Shown: positions 1 to 9,288, numbered from the stretch's first letter. The stretch is DNA of 64,000 nt from Mesorhizobium neociceri (GCF_013520985.1 NZ_JACDTY010000023.1:1-64000); one strand, 5' to 3'. Translations and numbers: made by a program. Notes: generated by a model from the letters alone, not told the origin.

Positions 1-47
1 CGCTCAGGCGTTGGCGATCAATCGGCGAAACGGTGAGGAATATTCCT

Positions 48-76
48 GTGCGCATGCGCCAAACTCGCATGCGCAC
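48..76. repeat. Inverted repeat, 11-bp arms
   Basis: Two 11-base arms (GTGCGCATGCG and its complement) are separated by a 7-base loop. There is no T-run, so it is not an obvious terminator. No gene can be assigned on either side within the window, and its function is unknown. Confidence 0.45.
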
Positions 77-231
77 TCGCGAAAGGGAATCCCAAGCCGG
101 ACTCTTATGTTAAACGGAAACCACTAGTTTGGTGACCTGCAACTTCCGTTGTGACGCAGCGCGGCCCCTTTGGTAAGGGCACTGTCGACCGGCCCATTCC
201 TAAAAAAGTTGGTGTGCGTTCCGCATGCGGT

Positions 232-610
232 TCAGCACAAGCTCTCACAAGGGATGCCGTCCTTGTCGCGATCTGCCGCCCCAGGAGCAGTTAGCCAGAT
301 ACCAGTTTGCTTCATCGCACGAGCTAATCTGTGGGCAGGTCCGCCGCGGCTGACACGAATAGCTCTGCACCACTTGGTTCTTGATGATCCCAAGGGGCTG
401 GCTAACCGCTGGTGCCTTGTCTGCATGCCCCGCACGCCAATCCCAAGGCGCCTGAAACTTTCCGACCCACAGACCGACCTTCGCAGCCTCGGCCTTCGCC
501 TGTTGCCCTGCATAGGTGCCATGGCTGTAGCGAGGCCAATCCAAGGCGTGACCGTGCTCGACCATCCATGAGGCCACGCTGCCGGCGCCAGAAACACGAA
601 AGCCCGCCAC
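232..610 (-). pseudogene. Thermonuclease-family gene relic (C-terminal half, frameshifted)
   Basis: The frame opening at 610 reads like the C-terminal half of a secreted staphylococcal-nuclease-type protein (WMVEHGHALDWPRYS, then GLWVGKFQAPWDWR). It is followed by a Cys-rich tail with YSCQPRRTC and SCDEANWYLANCSWGG. Just after CSWGG the reading must change frame to reach the expected ending DRDKDGIPCESLC, which stops at 232. The nuclease N-terminal half is missing. 5' truncation plus an internal frameshift mark it as a relic. The family assignment rests on recognition of these tail motifs. Confidence 0.7.
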
Positions 611-813
611 CTATTAGGAGCGCCGGTAGCGGGCTTCGTCTCATCCTTGGAGTAAGCGGCTACATCCCTGAGGAATCGACCGCTGCGGACGGCGTGATCA
701 CTTCTGGCCGCTGCCGAAAAAAGCTCGCCCTTCTAACCCGCCTTGATTTTCTTGGAACCGTCATTTCGCTGCGATGTTAGGTGACCGAAGGGACGTTCAT
801 TAAGGAGTTGATC

Positions 814-1110
814 ATGAAACGGCTTCTTTTCGCCGCAGCCATTGCGGCATTGTCAACTGTGTTCGCTTTTGCACAATCGACCACCACCACAGGCGGATCG
901 TCGACAACGACAACCACGACAATGCCGAGCACTACGACTGACCAGGGAACGGATTCGACGACCACGAGTGGAACGAACTCGAATTCGGCCAAGGACTGCG
1001 CGCCGGGTCAACAGAGCGGTAGTGCCAGACAGGCCGCGCCCGGCCAACAGGATACGGATGCCAAGTCGGCTGCTCCTGGCCAAATGAAAACGACGACGGC
1101 AGGCTGCTGA
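814..1110 (+). CDS. Small secreted Ser/Thr-rich protein with APGQ repeats
   Basis: This 98-residue protein starts at the ATG preceded by AAGGAG six bases upstream; an in-frame start at 781 lacks a ribosome site. Residues 1-20 form a clear Sec signal peptide (MKRLLFAAAIAALSTVFAFA), so the protein is exported. The mature part is a Thr/Ser-rich low-complexity stretch of about 40 residues, then three spaced APGQ tetrapeptides and a C-terminal Cys, with another Cys near residue 62. Proteins with this layout are common uncharacterised rhizobial exported proteins. It appears monocistronic and is the only clearly intact gene in the first 4 kb. Confidence 0.75.
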   Translation: MKRLLFAAAIAALSTVFAFAQSTTTTGGSSTTTTTTMPSTTTDQGTDSTTTSGTNSNSAKDCAPGQQSGSARQAAPGQQDTDAKSAAPGQMKTTTAGC

Positions 1111-2153
1111 GGCGCAGTAGGCTTGTCTAGCCTAGTCACTGATCCGGCTGACATCCTAGAATGTCCCGTCGCCTTGGCGATGAGAAAAACGGCGGCGGGA
1201 CAAAGACCGGCGACGAAGGGACGTTAATCGACGGTCGCTAATCAAAAATTCTACAGCCGTTTGAAGGACAAGGCAAATCCACATTAAACGAGAGCGGGTA
1301 TCTTCCCCACGTCGAAATAGGGATGATACTCGACATGCCGGCGGAGGAAAATGGCCGGCGCGATTTGCCGGTGAAAGCAATCCGCTGTCCGCGCCGGCCA
1401 CTGCGGTTGAGGGAGATCGACGCCTGCCGGACTTAGAGCGCGCCGATCGGCCGGCAATTGCAGATCGGCCCTTGGTTAAAAACTATGTCCGCCTGCTTGG
1501 CGAGTGACGGGGCTAGACAGCTAAAGTGACGGAACGGCGAACACGCGACAGTGCAACTCGGCCCTTGTGGACTTGCGATCGCATCATCGTTGAGATTGCG
1601 GGAGCCGCTGGTGCGGTTCTAAGGTTTCTTAATAATCCGAGCCTCCCGCAACAGCGATGACCAATTGTGCGGAGCAAGGAAGCCAACCAGTTCGGTTGCT
1701 TGCAAGGTGCTTATCTGGGTTTTCTCACTAGACGGCGCGCCGCAACGCTGCTCGCTTTTTCTGGCGGCTTGACTGCATCGTCAACCATGTTGGGAATTCC
1801 CTTCCGACTGACCCTTTGAGAATGGTTCCCCGCAGGCGCTTCAGATGATGTTGGGCCTTTTAATATTCTGGCGGACTGGCGGCGGCTTTGGCTCGCCTTT
1901 AGGGCTTCTGCGGTGACTGAATTCTCATTCATGGGCTTTCCGTGCGGCCACGGAGACATGTTTAGAAATTCCGGCAGAAGCCCATCTCCTGGTTTTGCGG
2001 CGTGGGCATGAAGCGCGCGTAGCAAGGAAAGCATTGGGTGACCTCTCTAGTTAAGGCCGGGCTTAGGTGGTCCAAGATTCGCAATTCTCGTCATTGTGGG
2101 CAAACCATGCCGATAACGGATCATCGGCGCTCGTGGCCAGAGCGGACATTCAA
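1111..2153. other. Long stretch without a supportable gene
   Basis: About 1 kb. Several reading frames of 80-107 codons are open on the minus strand, but none shows a recognisable motif, a convincing ribosome site or a family resemblance. The neighbouring DNA is full of decayed genes, so this is most likely eroded sequence. No repeat, tRNA or terminator is evident. Confidence 0.5.
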
Positions 2154-2341
2154 CTACCTCTTCCCGATAGCCTTCGCCTCTCGCTCCAGCGTTTCGCGGT
2201 CATTTCCGTACTTGGCGATAAGCTGGCGCACGTCTGGGATACTGAGGCCGAATTTGCTGGCGAGGTAACCGACCTCGTACTCTTCGTCTCCAGCGACCTG
2301 ATTGCGATCCTGTTGTCTGTTTTACTCTTATCGTCCGGCAT
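2154..2341 (-). pseudogene. DUF3606-type small protein, frameshifted
   Basis: The start MPDDKSKTDN is typical of the short DUF3606 proteins that are abundant in Mesorhizobium. About 10 codons in, the frame is lost. One base further on, the expected body resumes (DRNQVAGDEEYEVGYLASKF, then KYGNDRETLEREAKAIGKR) and ends at a TAG. The span of 188 nt is not a multiple of three, consistent with one missing base around the AAC-AGG junction. It could also be a sequencing error, but neighbouring relics have similar one-base losses. Confidence 0.7.
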
Positions 2342-2442
2342 GATGCGCCTCTGTTTTTCCGAATCTGCAACGTCACGCTTGCGGTTTTGTTGCAGTCGGA
2401 CATCGATTTCCAAGGGCGAGGCCCTGGCTGAAGATCAAATGC

Positions 2443-2740
2443 TGGGACATCGGTGATTTCGATCTCATCGGCATCAAGCGGAGAAGGGCAAGGAAACCAA
2501 GGCGCTCATGGCTCGCGACGGTCGCTATGCCAGATCCGCCGCCATTGCCTTGCCTAAGGGCGTACGTGAACGGCTCTGGGAGCGCGTCAAGGCGGGCAGG
2601 GCACCAACCGGGTTGCCAAGGCAATAGCCTCAGAAGACGTCAAATGGGCCAAGCCCGGTATCGTCGGCAGGGTTCGAACCTTGCGCGGTGAGCCAAAACT
2701 GCGGCACGCTTCGCTGCAAGATTTCCGGGCTGGGCGCGCG
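2443..2740 (+). pseudogene. ATP-dependent DNA ligase C-terminal fragment
   Basis: Read across at least two one-base gaps, the plus strand gives FDLIGIKR, then EKGKETKALMARDGRYA, ALPKGVRERLWERVKAG, and finally KWAKPGIVGRVRTLRGEPK followed by LRHASLQDF. This matches the OB-fold C-terminus of bacterial LigC/LigD-type ATP-dependent ligases, which end with a conserved KLRHASLQDF-like tail. No adenylation domain is present. The fragment lies directly before an SRAP relic, so a small DNA-repair cluster probably once stood here. Confidence 0.6.
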
Positions 2741-2746
2741 ATGGCG

Positions 2747-3130
2747 GCGGCAGGCCACCGCCGGTCAATGCGCGATCCGAGACGATTATGACGAATGGCC
2801 TTTTTCGCAAAGCCTTTGCCTCGCGCCCGGTGGACGGCTATTTCGAATGGCAGAAGCTTGATGCATCGGTAAGAAAAAACAGCCCTATGCCATTGCCATG
2901 AAATCGGGCGAGCCTTTCGCGATGGCCGGCATCTGGGAAGAGTATGCCGACAAGATCATCGGCGAACTCATCCGGACCTTTGCCATTGTGACTTGCGAGC
3001 CGAACGAGCTTATGGCGACCATTCATGACCGTATGCCGGTCATACTGGCGCCGCAGAATGCGCTGGCTGGGCACGGAGCTCGATCCTCGCGGCCTGATGA
3101 AGCCATTCCCGTCCGATCTGATCGACAGCA
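2747..3130 (+). pseudogene. SRAP (YedK/HMCES-like) gene relic
   Basis: Fragments in changing frames give NARSETIMTNGLFRKAF, PVDGYFEWQKLD, then after a frameshift QPYAIAMKSGEPFAMAGIWE, and TFAIVTCEPNELMATIHDRM-PVILAP. These are hallmark blocks of the SRAP family (sensors of abasic sites in single-stranded DNA). A second frameshift precedes LGTELDPRGLMKPFPSDL. The catalytic N-terminal MCGR start is missing. Several frame breaks make it a clear pseudogene. Confidence 0.75.
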
Positions 3131-3149
3131 AGGTCGGCAGCCCGCGCAA

Positions 3150-3227
3150 GTGGAGCAGGAAGCGGCGGATGAACTCGTCGGTTGCGAGCGTCATGAGCTG
3201 CTGCCGGTTGGCGCCTTCGCGACGGCC
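3150..3227 (-). mobile_element. IS91-family transposase sliver
   Basis: A short minus-strand segment encodes GRREGANRQQL followed by MTLATDEFIRRFLLH. The latter closely resembles the conserved block of IS91/IS801-type rolling-circle transposases that normally continues into VLP-GFHRIRHYG. Here it breaks off at the final His into unrelated sequence fused to the SRAP relic. Only about 25 codons survive, with no detectable ends or target site, so this is only evidence of past insertion and deletion. Confidence 0.5.
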
Positions 3228-3299
3228 TCCTGGATGACTTGCTGGCGGATGAGGCCGTGCGGCACCGAATAGAAGAAGTAACATTTTCGAGCGGCTGCG

Positions 3300-3731
3300 A
3301 CTCAAAATAGCTGTTCGATTTCTATCCGCCTAGCAAGTTCCATAAGATAGATTACGCGACTTTCACCGGGGAGAAGTAAATATCTCTCAATATTGATAAG
3401 TTTTTATCGAACTTACTCCAAGTCATATCTGTGCTTTCAGAGAGACGCCAACTGGATTGCGGCAGTAACGGCAACTGAAATTTCGGTTCGACAGCTGGAT
3501 TGCTTAATTTCAAGTTGGCACACAAGCGGTCAGTAGAAAACAGCACCGCCAGTGCGGCCACCGAGTTGGATGAAGGGGAGAAGCAGAGCGAGCCATCGAA
3601 ATGGAGCGAGCGAAGCATGCGGCTAAGCCCATTCGACCCGTGGCCTTTCGCCGCCTTCGATGCACAGGCGACGAGCCATTTGCTGCGCGGCGCCATGACG
3701 AAGCCTGTCGCGCCGCCTTAAGTCGGTTCAC
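3300..3731. other. No recognisable gene
   Basis: About 430 bases between two relics. A 73-codon plus-strand frame (3500-3721) and a longer minus-strand frame overlap each other. Neither has a recognisable motif or a ribosome site. Probably eroded coding sequence. Confidence 0.45.
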
Positions 3732-3863
3732 GCTAATCCCGCAGATAGCATAACTTTCGTGCAGTTGGCCGCTGCCCTTGCCAAAGTCGGCCGGCTTGAA
3801 GAAGCGAGGACAGTTGCCGCCCGGGTGCTCGAACTGAATCCAATGTTTCGCTACAGTCGTCAG
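3732..3863 (+). pseudogene. Adenylate/guanylate cyclase TPR tail fragment
   Basis: The plus-strand frame reads VQLAAALAKVGRLEEA and then AARVLELNPMF. This is the TPR-like C-terminal repeat typical of rhizobial class III adenylate cyclases with a trailing TPR region. Neither a cyclase domain nor an N-terminal DNA-binding domain is present, and the frame runs into unrelated sequence after about 45 codons. Fragment only. Confidence 0.5.
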
Positions 3864-4125
3864 CTTGCGGACGTCTGCTGTGCTCCAGCGCTGGCCGGGA
3901 TAACCGTGCTGATCACCTCCTCCCGACGTGTGCGGCAGGCGGCAACTATCTTGTGTCCGAACAACCGATAAAGGTCACGGACTGCTGGAGTAGGAAACTC
4001 AGTCAGTAATGGGGCGATAATCTGCGGGCCCGGTCGCGAATCGCCACGACACCGGTACAACCTCACTTCTTCCGCTGCACCACTATTGCCGCTCTGCGCG
4101 TTGAGATGAAATTTCTTGTCTGCAG

Positions 4126-6324
4126 TTATCCCGGGAGGCTAAGCGCATTGCTGTCAATCGGCATCTTTCGGATGCGTTTTCCGGTGGCGGCAAAGATAGC
4201 GTTGGCCACGGCCGGCACGATGGCGGAGGTTCCCGCCTCGCCCATACCGCCTGGCGCTTCGGCGCTGGGAATGATGTAGACCTCGACAGTCGGAGCTTCG
4301 TCGATCCGCAGAATTTCATATGTATCGAAGTTGGACTGTTCCACCCTTCCGTTTTTGACGGTGATCTCGCCATGAAGCGCTGCGGTGATGCCGAACATTA
4401 CAGCGCTCTGTATCTGTGCCTCGATCGTGTTGGGATTGACTGGTGTTCCGCAGTCGACAGCGCATACTACTCGTCTAACGCGAACCTTGCCCTCCTTCGA
4501 GACTTCGACTTCGGCAATCTGCGCGAGATAGCTCCCAAATGCATATTGGACCGATGCCCCGCGACCGACACGTTCGGGTAGTTTCTCTCCCCAGCCGGCT
4601 TTTTCGGCAGCCAGTTGCAGCACGGCCTTCGCGCGAGGCGTTTTGTCGAGAATGGACAGCCGGTAAGCCACCGGGTCCTGCTTGGCAATCGCGGCAAGCT
4701 CATCCATGAAGCTCTCGGTCACGAAGACATTATGGGAAGGTCCGACGCTGCGCCAAAAGGCGGTCGGAACGCCTGGCGGCTCCACCCGAACGTATTCGAC
4801 ATGCAAATTGGGCAGATCATAGACAAGATTGATCGCGCCTTCGGTGGTATCGGGATCGAGCCCGTTATTGAACGCAGGAGGCGCCCATCTCGCGATCACT
4901 GAAGAACCCGCAAAACGGTTGCTCCACGCGATCGGCATCCCTGTCTTGTCGAGTCCGGCAGACAGACGGTCGAAGAACATTGGACGATACATGTCGTGTT
5001 GAATATCTTCCTCGCGCGACCATACGATCTTGACCGGACCGTCAACATGTTTGGCAATCTCGACAGCTCGAGCGACACCATCAACTTCGAGCCTCCGACC
5101 GAAACCGCCGCCGATCAAGTGATTGTGGACAACGACTTGGTCTAACGGCAGGCCTGCTACCTTCGCGGCCACGGACTGGGTTCGTCCGAGGACTTGGCTG
5201 CCTACCCAGATTTCGCAACCATCCTTGCGCAGGTGGACAGTGCAATTCATCGGCTCCATCGCTGCGTGCGCGAGGAATGGCACGTGGTAGCTCGCTTCGA
5301 CCTTGACAAGGAGGGTTGCCATCGCCGCATCGATGTCACCGACCGTCTCTGCAACAGCACCGGGATTTAGGGTCGCTTGCTCGAGCATATCGGCGATTGC
5401 CCCCGTCGTCAGCGCGGCGTTGGGTCCATCATCCCACTCGATCACCAGCGCATCGAGGCCTTTCTTCGCAGCCCCCATGTGATCAGCCACAACGGCGACA
5501 GCGTCCTCAAGCCTAACGATCTGTCGCACGCCCTTGACCGCCTTTGCCGCAGTGTCGTCCACGCTCTTCACGCGGCCGCCGAATACGGGCGACTGCGAAA
5601 GCGTCGCGATCTTCACGCCCGGTGGGCGGGCGTCGATGCCGTATACGGCAGTGCCGTTCACCTTAGACGGGAGATCGAGACGCTTGGCCGATGTGCCGAT
5701 GAGCTTGAAATCGCCCGGCTGTTTCAGCGCAACGTTTTCTGGAACCGGCAATCGCGCCGCCTCCGCGGCGAGTTCGCCAAAGCCGAGACGTCGCCCTGTC
5801 GCCGCATGGACCACTTGACCACGCTCGGCATGGCAAGTCGCGCGATCGACATTCCAGCGCGTTGCCGCCGCCGAGACAAGCATTTCACGCGCCGTCGCTC
5901 CGGCCTGGCGAAGCGGCTGCCAGGCTCCGCGGATCGCATTCGAGTTACCCGTCGCCTGCACCCCAATCAGTGGATTGGCATAGAGCTTCTCATCGGGCGG
6001 TGCGTGCTCCAAGCTCACCTGGTTCAGATCGACCTCGAGCTCTTCGGCGATCAGCATCGGAATGGAGGTGTAGGTCCCCTGCCCCATCTCGACATAGGGC
6101 ATCGTCAGCACGATCTTTCCGTCGCCACCGATGCTGATGAAGGCGTTGGGGGAGAACTTCCCGGCATCGACCGCCGCTGTGGCGTTTGCCGCTGGGAGGG
6201 CGAGACTTAGAACCAGGCCTCCGCCTAAAGTCGTCGCAACTTGCAGAAAGCTACGCCGCGAGACGCTATCTGCCCCGCCCTGTCGATTGTGGCAGGAGCC
6301 TTGGGATCCACCGTGATTTATCAT
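4126..6324 (-). CDS. iorB: Molybdenum hydroxylase large subunit (isoquinoline 1-oxidoreductase beta type)
   Basis: The 732-residue protein starts at 6324, after GGAGGG and 13 bp from the end of iorA. A Tat-type leader (SRRSFLQVATTLGGGLVLSL, about residues 21-40) implies export of the folded cofactor-loaded enzyme. The body matches the IorB/aldehyde-dehydrogenase group of xanthine-oxidase-family Mo subunits: residues for pyranopterin binding (GGGFGRRLEVDG), WRSVGPSHN, and a C-terminal GGMGEAGTSAIVPAVANAI where the Glu is the expected catalytic base. The substrate may be an N-heterocycle or an aldehyde; the sequence does not decide. It is the second gene of an operon driven from the motif at 6871-6906. 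Length is normal for the family. Confidence 0.88.
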   Translation of the reverse strand: MINHGGSQGSCHNRQGGADSVSRRSFLQVATTLGGGLVLSLALPAANATAAVDAGKFSPNAFISIGGDGKIVLTMPYVEMGQGTYTSIPMLIAEELEVDLNQVSLEHAPPDEKLYANPLIGVQATGNSNAIRGAWQPLRQAGATAREMLVSAAATRWNVDRATCHAERGQVVHAATGRRLGFGELAAEAARLPVPENVALKQPGDFKLIGTSAKRLDLPSKVNGTAVYGIDARPPGVKIATLSQSPVFGGRVKSVDDTAAKAVKGVRQIVRLEDAVAVVADHMGAAKKGLDALVIEWDDGPNAALTTGAIADMLEQATLNPGAVAETVGDIDAAMATLLVKVEASYHVPFLAHAAMEPMNCTVHLRKDGCEIWVGSQVLGRTQSVAAKVAGLPLDQVVVHNHLIGGGFGRRLEVDGVARAVEIAKHVDGPVKIVWSREEDIQHDMYRPMFFDRLSAGLDKTGMPIAWSNRFAGSSVIARWAPPAFNNGLDPDTTEGAINLVYDLPNLHVEYVRVEPPGVPTAFWRSVGPSHNVFVTESFMDELAAIAKQDPVAYRLSILDKTPRAKAVLQLAAEKAGWGEKLPERVGRGASVQYAFGSYLAQIAEVEVSKEGKVRVRRVVCAVDCGTPVNPNTIEAQIQSAVMFGITAALHGEITVKNGRVEQSNFDTYEILRIDEAPTVEVYIIPSAEAPGGMGEAGTSAIVPAVANAIFAATGKRIRKMPIDSNALSLPG

Positions 6325-6337
6325 GACAGCCCTCCGT

Positions 6338-6793
6338 TCAGCTTGCAGCAGCCTGCTTGATTGCATCGCGGATGCGGACATAGGTCCCGCAACGGCAGAT
6401 GTTTCCTGACATCGTGTCGTTGATGTCGGCGTCCCTCGGGTGTGGATTGCTCGCGAGCAGCGCCGCCGCGGACATGATCTGCCCCGATTGGCAATAGCCG
6501 CACTGTGGCACTTCGAGGTCGAGCCAGGCCTGCTGTATCTTGGCGCCCGCCTCAGTCCTTCCAATCGCCTCAATGGTCGTGATGGACGATTCGGCAATAC
6601 TGTCGATAGTGGTGATACAAGAGCGGACGGGCTCGCCATCGACATGCACGGTGCATGCACCGCAGAGCGCCATGCCGCATCCGAATTTCGTGCCCATCAT
6701 TCCAAGCACATCACGCAACACCCAGAGAAGAGGCGTGTCGCCGTCCACGTCGACGTCATGCGTCTCACCGTTGACCTTGATCGTGAATGGCAT
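6338..6793 (-). CDS. iorA: Molybdenum hydroxylase [2Fe-2S] subunit (isoquinoline 1-oxidoreductase alpha type)
   Basis: This 151-residue protein carries electrons from the Mo subunit through two [2Fe-2S] clusters. The plant-ferredoxin cluster motif (GCGMALCGACTVHVDG, with a Cys at VRSC) lies near residues 38-60. The second-domain cluster (CGYCQSGQ and ICRCGTY) lies near 97-140. The start is fixed by AAGGAGG five bases upstream. It is the first gene of the operon, with iorB following after 13 bp. No FAD subunit is present, consistent with the two-subunit IorAB group, which passes electrons to a cytochrome. A copy of the island motif lies 77 bp before the ATG. Confidence 0.9.
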   Translation of the reverse strand: MPFTIKVNGETHDVDVDGDTPLLWVLRDVLGMMGTKFGCGMALCGACTVHVDGEPVRSCITTIDSIAESSITTIEAIGRTEAGAKIQQAWLDLEVPQCGYCQSGQIMSAAALLASNPHPRDADINDTMSGNICRCGTYVRIRDAIKQAAAS

Positions 6794-6870
6794 GGCTCCC
6801 TCCTTCGCCGTATCCTCGCGAGAGTGATCGCTGGGCTGTGGAAAGTGTAGAGCGAGCGAGCGCCCTGATC

Positions 6871-6906
6871 GATTGGACGAAGGTATCTACGATACCTTGG
6901 TACTAG
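6871..6906 (-). promoter_or_regulatory. Island motif copy 1, before iorAB
   Basis: On the minus strand the core reads AGGTATCGTAGATACC, with CCAA at its left edge and CGTCCAAT at its gene-proximal end. It matches the other nine copies at the core palindrome and at both flanking blocks. It ends 77 bp before the iorA start. Most likely a regulator-binding site or promoter element. Confidence 0.75.
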
Positions 6907-7140
6907 ACGGGCACTCATAAACCCGGTTCTGTCACCGCGATTTGCTGAATCGCTCGGCTTCCACAAAGGATTTCTGCGTAGTGACGCTCGCGTTGCCGGG
7001 CGTATGATCGAGTGGAGCATGGAGCAAGTCTCTCAAGATCGACTTGGCCGGCTTTGGGAACGTCGGGTAGTATGATACGGAATGTAGCTTTCCAATCGAA
7101 CCGACACCGCAGCGGACGGCCTCTCCGATGCACTGAAGTT

Positions 7141-7542
7141 CTAGTTTGGATATTCCCAGAAATCGTCTGGAACCGAGTTTCCAATAGCAGCCCGCATGGC
7201 ATCCCGAAAAAGTTTCGCTGCGGGCATTGGGCGAAAGGCCACTGTGCGATCGACGATGAGCCCCTCGTCATTTTCTTCGATAATATCGAAACTTTCCAGC
7301 TCGTGACCCTGAATTGTTCCCTTCCATCTCAAAAGGGTCCTTCGGTCGTCCAGTTTCCACTCACCCGTATAGGCACCGTCTCGTAGAGTGGTCGACGCCG
7401 CGAATATCTTTGCAACCACCGAGCGACCTTCTGCCGTCCGTATCAGCACCGGACTGTGAAATACTACATTTGCAGCGAGAAGCTTTTCGTAGTCAGCTAC
7501 GGTGGCGTGGCCTGACTCACGAAGTTTTCGAATTGCGTGCAT
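7141..7542 (-). CDS. NTF2-like / SnoaL-type protein
   Basis: This 133-residue protein has the size and pattern of the NTF2/SnoaL cone fold: a helical start with DYEKLLAANVVFHSPV, a central strand region WKLDDRRTLLRWKGTI, and an edge segment SFDIIEENDEGLIVDRTVAF that ends in an ARPMPA-like turn. Members of this fold act as isomerases, dehydratases or ligand-binding proteins; no catalytic role can be assigned. AAGGAG lies 10 bases before the ATG. It is a single-gene unit with an island motif copy 96 bp upstream, so it probably shares regulation with iorAB and the hydrolases nearby. Confidence 0.75.
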   Translation of the reverse strand: MHAIRKLRESGHATVADYEKLLAANVVFHSPVLIRTAEGRSVVAKIFAASTTLRDGAYTGEWKLDDRRTLLRWKGTIQGHELESFDIIEENDEGLIVDRTVAFRPMPAAKLFRDAMRAAIGNSVPDDFWEYPN

Positions 7543-7638
7543 GGTGGACGACTCCTTCGATGGGTAATGACGCTATGCTGTTCGCGAGATCGGATCGCCT
7601 CGGCGGCTAGGAGAATGCAGCGGAACGTGCCTTGGATC

Positions 7639-7670
7639 GATTGTCCGATGGTGTTGACGATACCTTGGTA
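7639..7670 (-). promoter_or_regulatory. Island motif copy 2, before the NTF2-like gene
   Basis: The minus strand reads TACCAAGGTATCGTC then AACACCATCGGACAAT. The left half of the palindrome is intact and the right half is degenerate (AACACC for GATACC). The CCAA and CAAT flanks are kept. It is one of the weaker copies. It ends 96 bp from the start of the gene at 7542. Confidence 0.6.
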
Positions 7671-7786
7671 CCGGCGAAGTCGGTTAGACATGGCCGATGG
7701 CAGGCGATCCGGACGTCGGAGTGCCGGCCGTGCAAATTGCGTCTGCCGGTTCCCGAAATCCGCACATAACCAGGCGGCCATTAGGG

Positions 7787-9085
7787 TCAATCTTGGCGAG
7801 GTGGCGCCTGTATGCTGGAAGCCAGGCCGGGATTGATCTGGTCCGGCTCGAGTGTCGCCTGTGCTTCCCATTCCGGGACCGATTGCGCCAGCTCACCGTC
7901 GGCCGTCACCGTTGGGATACAGTCGGGCCGCGCCACGGGTCCGTCCAGCACGTTGGACAGACTCGCATGTGCACCGTCGAGCCAGGTGGAATGATCGGCG
8001 GCGGAGTGGTCACGGACCGTGACGGTTGCCGTCATACCGGAGACAAGCGGTACGCCGGGCGGCACCTCGTCTATCGCGATGCGAACCGGAACGCGTTGAG
8101 CGAGCCGCACCCACGTATAGATCGGATCCACATTCGGTAGTCCCTGGGCGCCAGCGGCTGCGTTGGAAACGCTGAGGCCACGTGTGATGGTGCTGACGTG
8201 CCCGATGATCGGCGTTGAGTAGCCCATCAGCTTCGCCTCGACCTGGGCGCCGGTGCAGACGCGGGCCATCTTGGTCTCTTCGAAATAGCCGTCGATCCAG
8301 AAACTGTCGGTATCGATTATCGAAACATTTGCGATACCCTGGCGTGCATAGTCCCCGGCGCGCAGCAGCAGGTTCGTCACATATCCATTCACCGGACTGC
8401 GAATCTCGGTACGCTTCAGGTTCACTTCAGCCAGGGCGACCTGGGACTGCGCGGCTTCGAATGCGGCCTCAGCCTGAATCGCGTTGCCGGCGTAGACCTG
8501 CTGCTGTTCGGGGGTGGTCGCGAGGCTCGACAATTTCCCCTGCCGTTCGGATTGCCGCTGCTTTACCTGCACATCCGCTGCCCTTTGCTGCAGCGCAGCT
8601 CTAGTGCTCTGCAGGGCCACATCGAAATCGAACGGATCGAGCACGTACAGAACATCGCCCTTGTGCACAAACTGGTTGTCGGCAACGCGCAGTTCCTTGA
8701 TCCGGCCGGTAACTTCAGGAGCAACGCTTGCCACTTGAACGCGGACACGCCCGTCGCGAGTCCATGGGGCGGTCAAGTAGTGGTCCCAGGCGACGACGGA
8801 AATGAGCACCGCGACGAGCGCCAGCGCCAGCGTGGCCAGCCGCTTCGCCACTGCTGCTAGCGCGAGTCGCATCGCGGCCCCCCGTCGGGTCAATTGGCCT
8901 TGGGGCATGAGAGCTGTCTGGGCGCCGTCTTGCGGAGCAGCCGGAACAGGAAGATTGAGGTTCGCAACCTGCAATGCCTCGTTGTCAATTTGCTTGGGCG
9001 TCAGCGCGGGAGGCTCCGTCTCCGGGGCCAGCGCCGCTTCCTGAACAAACTCTTCCTTGAGTTGCGCGTCCATAACAGTCTCCAT
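7787..9085 (-). CDS. HlyD/EmrA-type membrane fusion protein of an efflux pump
   Basis: This 432-residue periplasmic adaptor should link the inner-membrane FUSC protein to an outer-membrane channel. A long N-terminal cytoplasmic tail (about 85 residues) precedes one membrane segment (ATLALALVAVLISVVAW, about 86-102). A biotinyl-lipoyl-like half follows (VTGRIKELRVADNQFVHKGD), then a coiled-coil hairpin (about 160-235) and the second lipoyl half (RSPVNGYVTNLLLRAGD). ATG at 9085 overlaps the stop of the upstream DUF1656 gene (TGATG), implying coupled translation. The C-terminal 60 residues are an unusual Pro/Asp-rich extension. The operon resembles aaeA/aaeX/aaeB for hydroxybenzoate export. Confidence 0.88.
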   Translation of the reverse strand: METVMDAQLKEEFVQEAALAPETEPPALTPKQIDNEALQVANLNLPVPAAPQDGAQTALMPQGQLTRRGAAMRLALAAVAKRLATLALALVAVLISVVAWDHYLTAPWTRDGRVRVQVASVAPEVTGRIKELRVADNQFVHKGDVLYVLDPFDFDVALQSTRAALQQRAADVQVKQRQSERQGKLSSLATTPEQQQVYAGNAIQAEAAFEAAQSQVALAEVNLKRTEIRSPVNGYVTNLLLRAGDYARQGIANVSIIDTDSFWIDGYFEETKMARVCTGAQVEAKLMGYSTPIIGHVSTITRGLSVSNAAAGAQGLPNVDPIYTWVRLAQRVPVRIAIDEVPPGVPLVSGMTATVTVRDHSAADHSTWLDGAHASLSNVLDGPVARPDCIPTVTADGELAQSVPEWEAQATLEPDQINPGLASSIQAPPRQD

Positions 9086-9288
9086 CAAGCGAGAAGCACA
9101 AGGCCGCCAAGCACGGCCACATAAAGGCTGAACTCGGCGATCGACACATGGCTAAAGATGCTTGCGAAGCCGACGAGGTGCAGGATCGGCCGAAGCCCCA
9201 GAATGATGACGAGCGCTGCGACGGCGTAGGTGATGAATGGCGCGAAAAAGACGCCGCCGATCACTAGCTCATGAAAATCGTGCGTCAT
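9085..9288 (-). CDS. DUF1656 small inner-membrane protein (AaeX-like)
   Basis: This 67-residue protein has two predicted membrane helices (FFAPFITYAVAALVIILGL and EFSLYVAVLGGLVLLA) and the family start HDFHELVIGGVFFAPF. DUF1656 proteins almost always sit between the FUSC and HlyD genes of aromatic-acid efflux operons, as here. Its start overlaps the FUSC stop by 4 bases (ATGA), and its stop overlaps the HlyD start. The biochemical role is unknown; it is presumed to be an accessory pump subunit. Confidence 0.88.
   Translation of the reverse strand: MTHDFHELVIGGVFFAPFITYAVAALVIILGLRPILHLVGFASIFSHVSIAEFSLYVAVLGGLVLLA

Noticed and set aside
1156..1401. 81-codon minus-strand frame
   Set aside because: Arg/Ser-rich random-looking composition, no ribosome site, no family resemblance.
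1711..2034. 107-codon minus-strand frame
   Set aside because: No recognisable motif, weak ribosome site, and located in a region of decayed genes; not supportable as a gene.
5377..6210. 277-codon plus-strand frame inside the hydroxylase gene
   Set aside because: It is antisense to well-supported iorB coding sequence and has no motif; high GC keeps such frames open.
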